In this document: positions 6,218 through 7,036 of the stretch, in pieces
Numbering within the stretch: position 1 is the first letter of the stretch
Layout of the letters: every line of letters begins with the position of its first letter
Assembly: GCA_937877765.1 (NCBI GenBank)
Contig: CALGBN010000293.1
Coordinates: 1-7,036 of the forward strand
DNA length: 7,036 nucleotides
Source of the DNA: Candidatus Bathyarchaeota archaeon
GTDB lineage: Archaea; Thermoproteota; Bathyarchaeia; TCS64
Reading direction: 5' to 3'
Notes under the pieces: model-generated
The model's input: only the letters and a program-made list of their open reading frames with translations
Told to the model about the DNA's origin: nothing
Databases searched by the model: none
Made by a program: the position numbers and the translations under genes

Positions 6218-6913
6218 AATGATGTTCCCATCGTAGGGTTACGTAAACTAAGCACGGTAGACTACCCGGGTAAACTAAGCATAGACCTCACGATAGCGGG
6301 ATGTAATTACAGATGCCCATTTTGCCCAAATAAGGAACTTATCTATGATTATATTCCAATGGAAAAGACTAGTCAAGAAGAATTGGTTAAGATACTTCGG
6401 CCAAGACTCGGCTTCCTTGATGGAGTCTCATTATCAGGCGGAGAGCCGACACTGCATAGAAACATAGTTGATCTATTGAAAGAATTAAGGTTCCAAGGCT
6501 CAGAGATAAAGATAAAGACCAACGCATCAAGACCAAAACTCATCAGAATACTTCTCGACAAATATCTAGTAGACTACTTCAGTGTATTCATACCTGCGCC
6601 TCTCAGTAAATACAAAGAGACAGCCAACTACAATATCGATATCGAGGATGTGGAAGAAGCCATACAGATGATAAGAAAAAGTGGGCTTGATCACGAGTTT
6701 AGGGTAAAACCAGTACCTGGACTCATAGAACTATCAGAGGTAATGGAGATCGCAAATTATCTGACAGGGGCTCCACGTTTTGTTTTGGAGAGGTTTGAAC
6801 CAGTTAAATCCATGGACATGGAATATCGTGATTTAGAACCGTTCTCTTATAGTGAGCTTGAAGAAATGCGATTGAAGGTTGCCCCTTATTTTAATGAAAC
6901 CTCGATCCAGTGA
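6218..6913 (+). CDS. NrdG-type radical SAM protein or domain (start unresolved)
   Basis: This frame resembles the archaeal/bacterial group of anaerobic ribonucleotide reductase activating proteins (TIGR02495-like NrdG). That family reductively cleaves S-adenosylmethionine at a 4Fe-4S cluster to install a glycyl radical on its partner. The sequence GLRKLSTVDYPGKLSIDLTIAGCNYRCPFCPN contains the CX3CX2C motif (Cys codons at 6302, 6314 and 6323), and SLSGGEPTLH gives the SAM-contacting GGE. It continues through KIKTNASRPKL, FSVFIPAPLSKY and EFRVKPVPGLIE, and ends FNETSIQ. The total is about 231 residues, the family norm. The frame is open back to a TGA at 6125 yet has no ATG, GTG or TTG before the cluster motif; the first in-frame ATG, 6359, would delete the cluster and cannot be the true start. 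The ATG ATG at 6219-6224 sits exactly where the family starts but one base out of frame and hits TAG at 6234. The options are -1 frameshift fusion with the upstream gene, CTG 6179 initiation, or a missing base. The start given here is only the first in-frame codon after the upstream stop. Confidence 0.75.
   Translation, partial: NDVPIVGLRKLSTVDYPGKLSIDLTIAGCNYRCPFCPNKELIYDYIPMEKTSQEELVKILRPRLGFLDGVSLSGGEPTLHRNIVDLLKELRFQGSEIKIKTNASRPKLIRILLDKYLVDYFSVFIPAPLSKYKETANYNIDIEDVEEAIQMIRKSGLDHEFRVKPVPGLIELSEVMEIANYLTGAPRFVLERFEPVKSMDMEYRDLEPFSYSELEEMRLKVAPYFNETSIQ
6243..6281 (+). repeat. 12-bp direct repeat GTAAACTAAGCA, two copies
   Basis: Identical copies lie at 6243-6254 and 6270-6281, 27 bases (nine codons) apart and in the same codon phase, encoding KLS in RKLST and GKLSI. 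A third partial copy, GGTAAAC, occurs at 6211-6217. The repeats begin about 30 bases after the slippery site. They may reflect protein repetition by chance or a local duplication. Confidence 0.6.
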
Positions 6914-6933
6914 AAACCTGTTTATCTTCACTG
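6908..6933 (+). terminator. 7-bp hairpin across the radical SAM stop codon
   Basis: CAGTGAA (6908-6914, containing the TGA stop) pairs perfectly with TTCACTG (6927-6933) around a 12-base loop. There is no T-run straight after it, so it is not a classic terminator. It may define or protect the 3' end of the message. Confidence 0.35.
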
Positions 6934-7036
6934 ACGGTTAAAAAGACAGATATAAAGTATATACTAATATTATAGCACATAGGATTATAAGATTTAACCA
7001 TCAATCAAACTAGATTGTAAATTAAATATAGTATAT
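6934..7036. promoter_or_regulatory. AT-rich contig end with a TATA-like box
   Basis: No gene is recognisable here. TATAAAGTATATA (6951-6963) is a good TATA-like element that could drive a gene starting beyond the window on the plus strand. The final 100 bases are strongly AT-rich and hold no repeat or RNA gene that I can recognise. Confidence 0.3.

Noticed and set aside
6210..6300. Stimulatory pseudoknot for frameshifting
   Set aside because: By eye only a 3-bp mini-hairpin and a 5-bp palindrome with no usable loop are visible; a folding calculation would be needed to claim more.
6359..6913. Radical SAM gene starting at ATG 6359
   Set aside because: This would drop the CX3CX2C cluster motif encoded at 6302-6325, which is essential to the family.
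1..7036. tRNA, rRNA, CRISPR array or insertion sequence
   Set aside because: No cloverleaf, rRNA core, regularly spaced repeats or transposase motifs were seen on either strand.

Overview
The window is most of one archaeal-looking contig with foreign or technical sequence at its left end. Bases 1-76 are an Illumina P7/Nextera i7 adapter preceded by poly-T. Bases 77 to about 961 are an internal piece of ilvD (dihydroxy-acid dehydratase, minus strand). It is cut by the adapter on one side and loses family similarity on the other, just before a divergent solute-binding-protein gene. This end is best treated as a probable chimera, and no link between ilvD and the rest should be assumed.

From about 1049 onward the sequence looks archaeal and anaerobic. 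It has AT-rich TATA-like boxes close to start codons (leaderless style), poly-T tracts after genes, heavy use of AGA/AGG, ATA and CTA codons, a lipobox-less membrane-anchored Liv-type binding protein, an archaeal-style SPL-like radical SAM protein, and NrdD/NrdG-type proteins. The lineage cannot be fixed from sequence alone; an anaerobic archaeon such as an Asgard or Bathyarchaeia member is a guess.

Layout: a branched-chain amino-acid-type solute-binding protein (1049-2350, +) is followed by a poly-T tract and a perfect 10-bp inverted repeat. Next comes a tandem pair of VOC/glyoxalase-fold genes. The first (2544-2919) looks broken: its start is out of frame, and an amber codon sits where the last metal-ligand glutamate belongs. 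The second (2954-3316) is intact. It abuts, tail to tail with no spacer, an SPL-like radical SAM gene (4132-3317, -). A flavodoxin (4203-4661, +) is divergent from that gene and leads to the most unusual part.

That part is an NrdD-like gene (4749-6215) followed by an NrdG-type radical SAM frame (to 6913). The NrdD-like protein keeps the fold signatures and the C-terminal zinc ribbon. It appears to lack the glycyl-radical glycine, the active-site cysteine region and the ATP-cone. The radical SAM frame has no ATG, GTG or TTG ahead of its CX3CX2C cluster motif. The NrdD-like gene ends on a canonical -1 slippery heptamer, A AAA AAC, three bases before its stop, and slipping there joins the two frames into one 721-residue protein. 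A flavodoxin, a degenerate NrdD and a radical SAM activase-like domain possibly fused by frameshifting is the best candidate here for an undescribed system. A one-base sequence error or non-AUG initiation must be excluded first.
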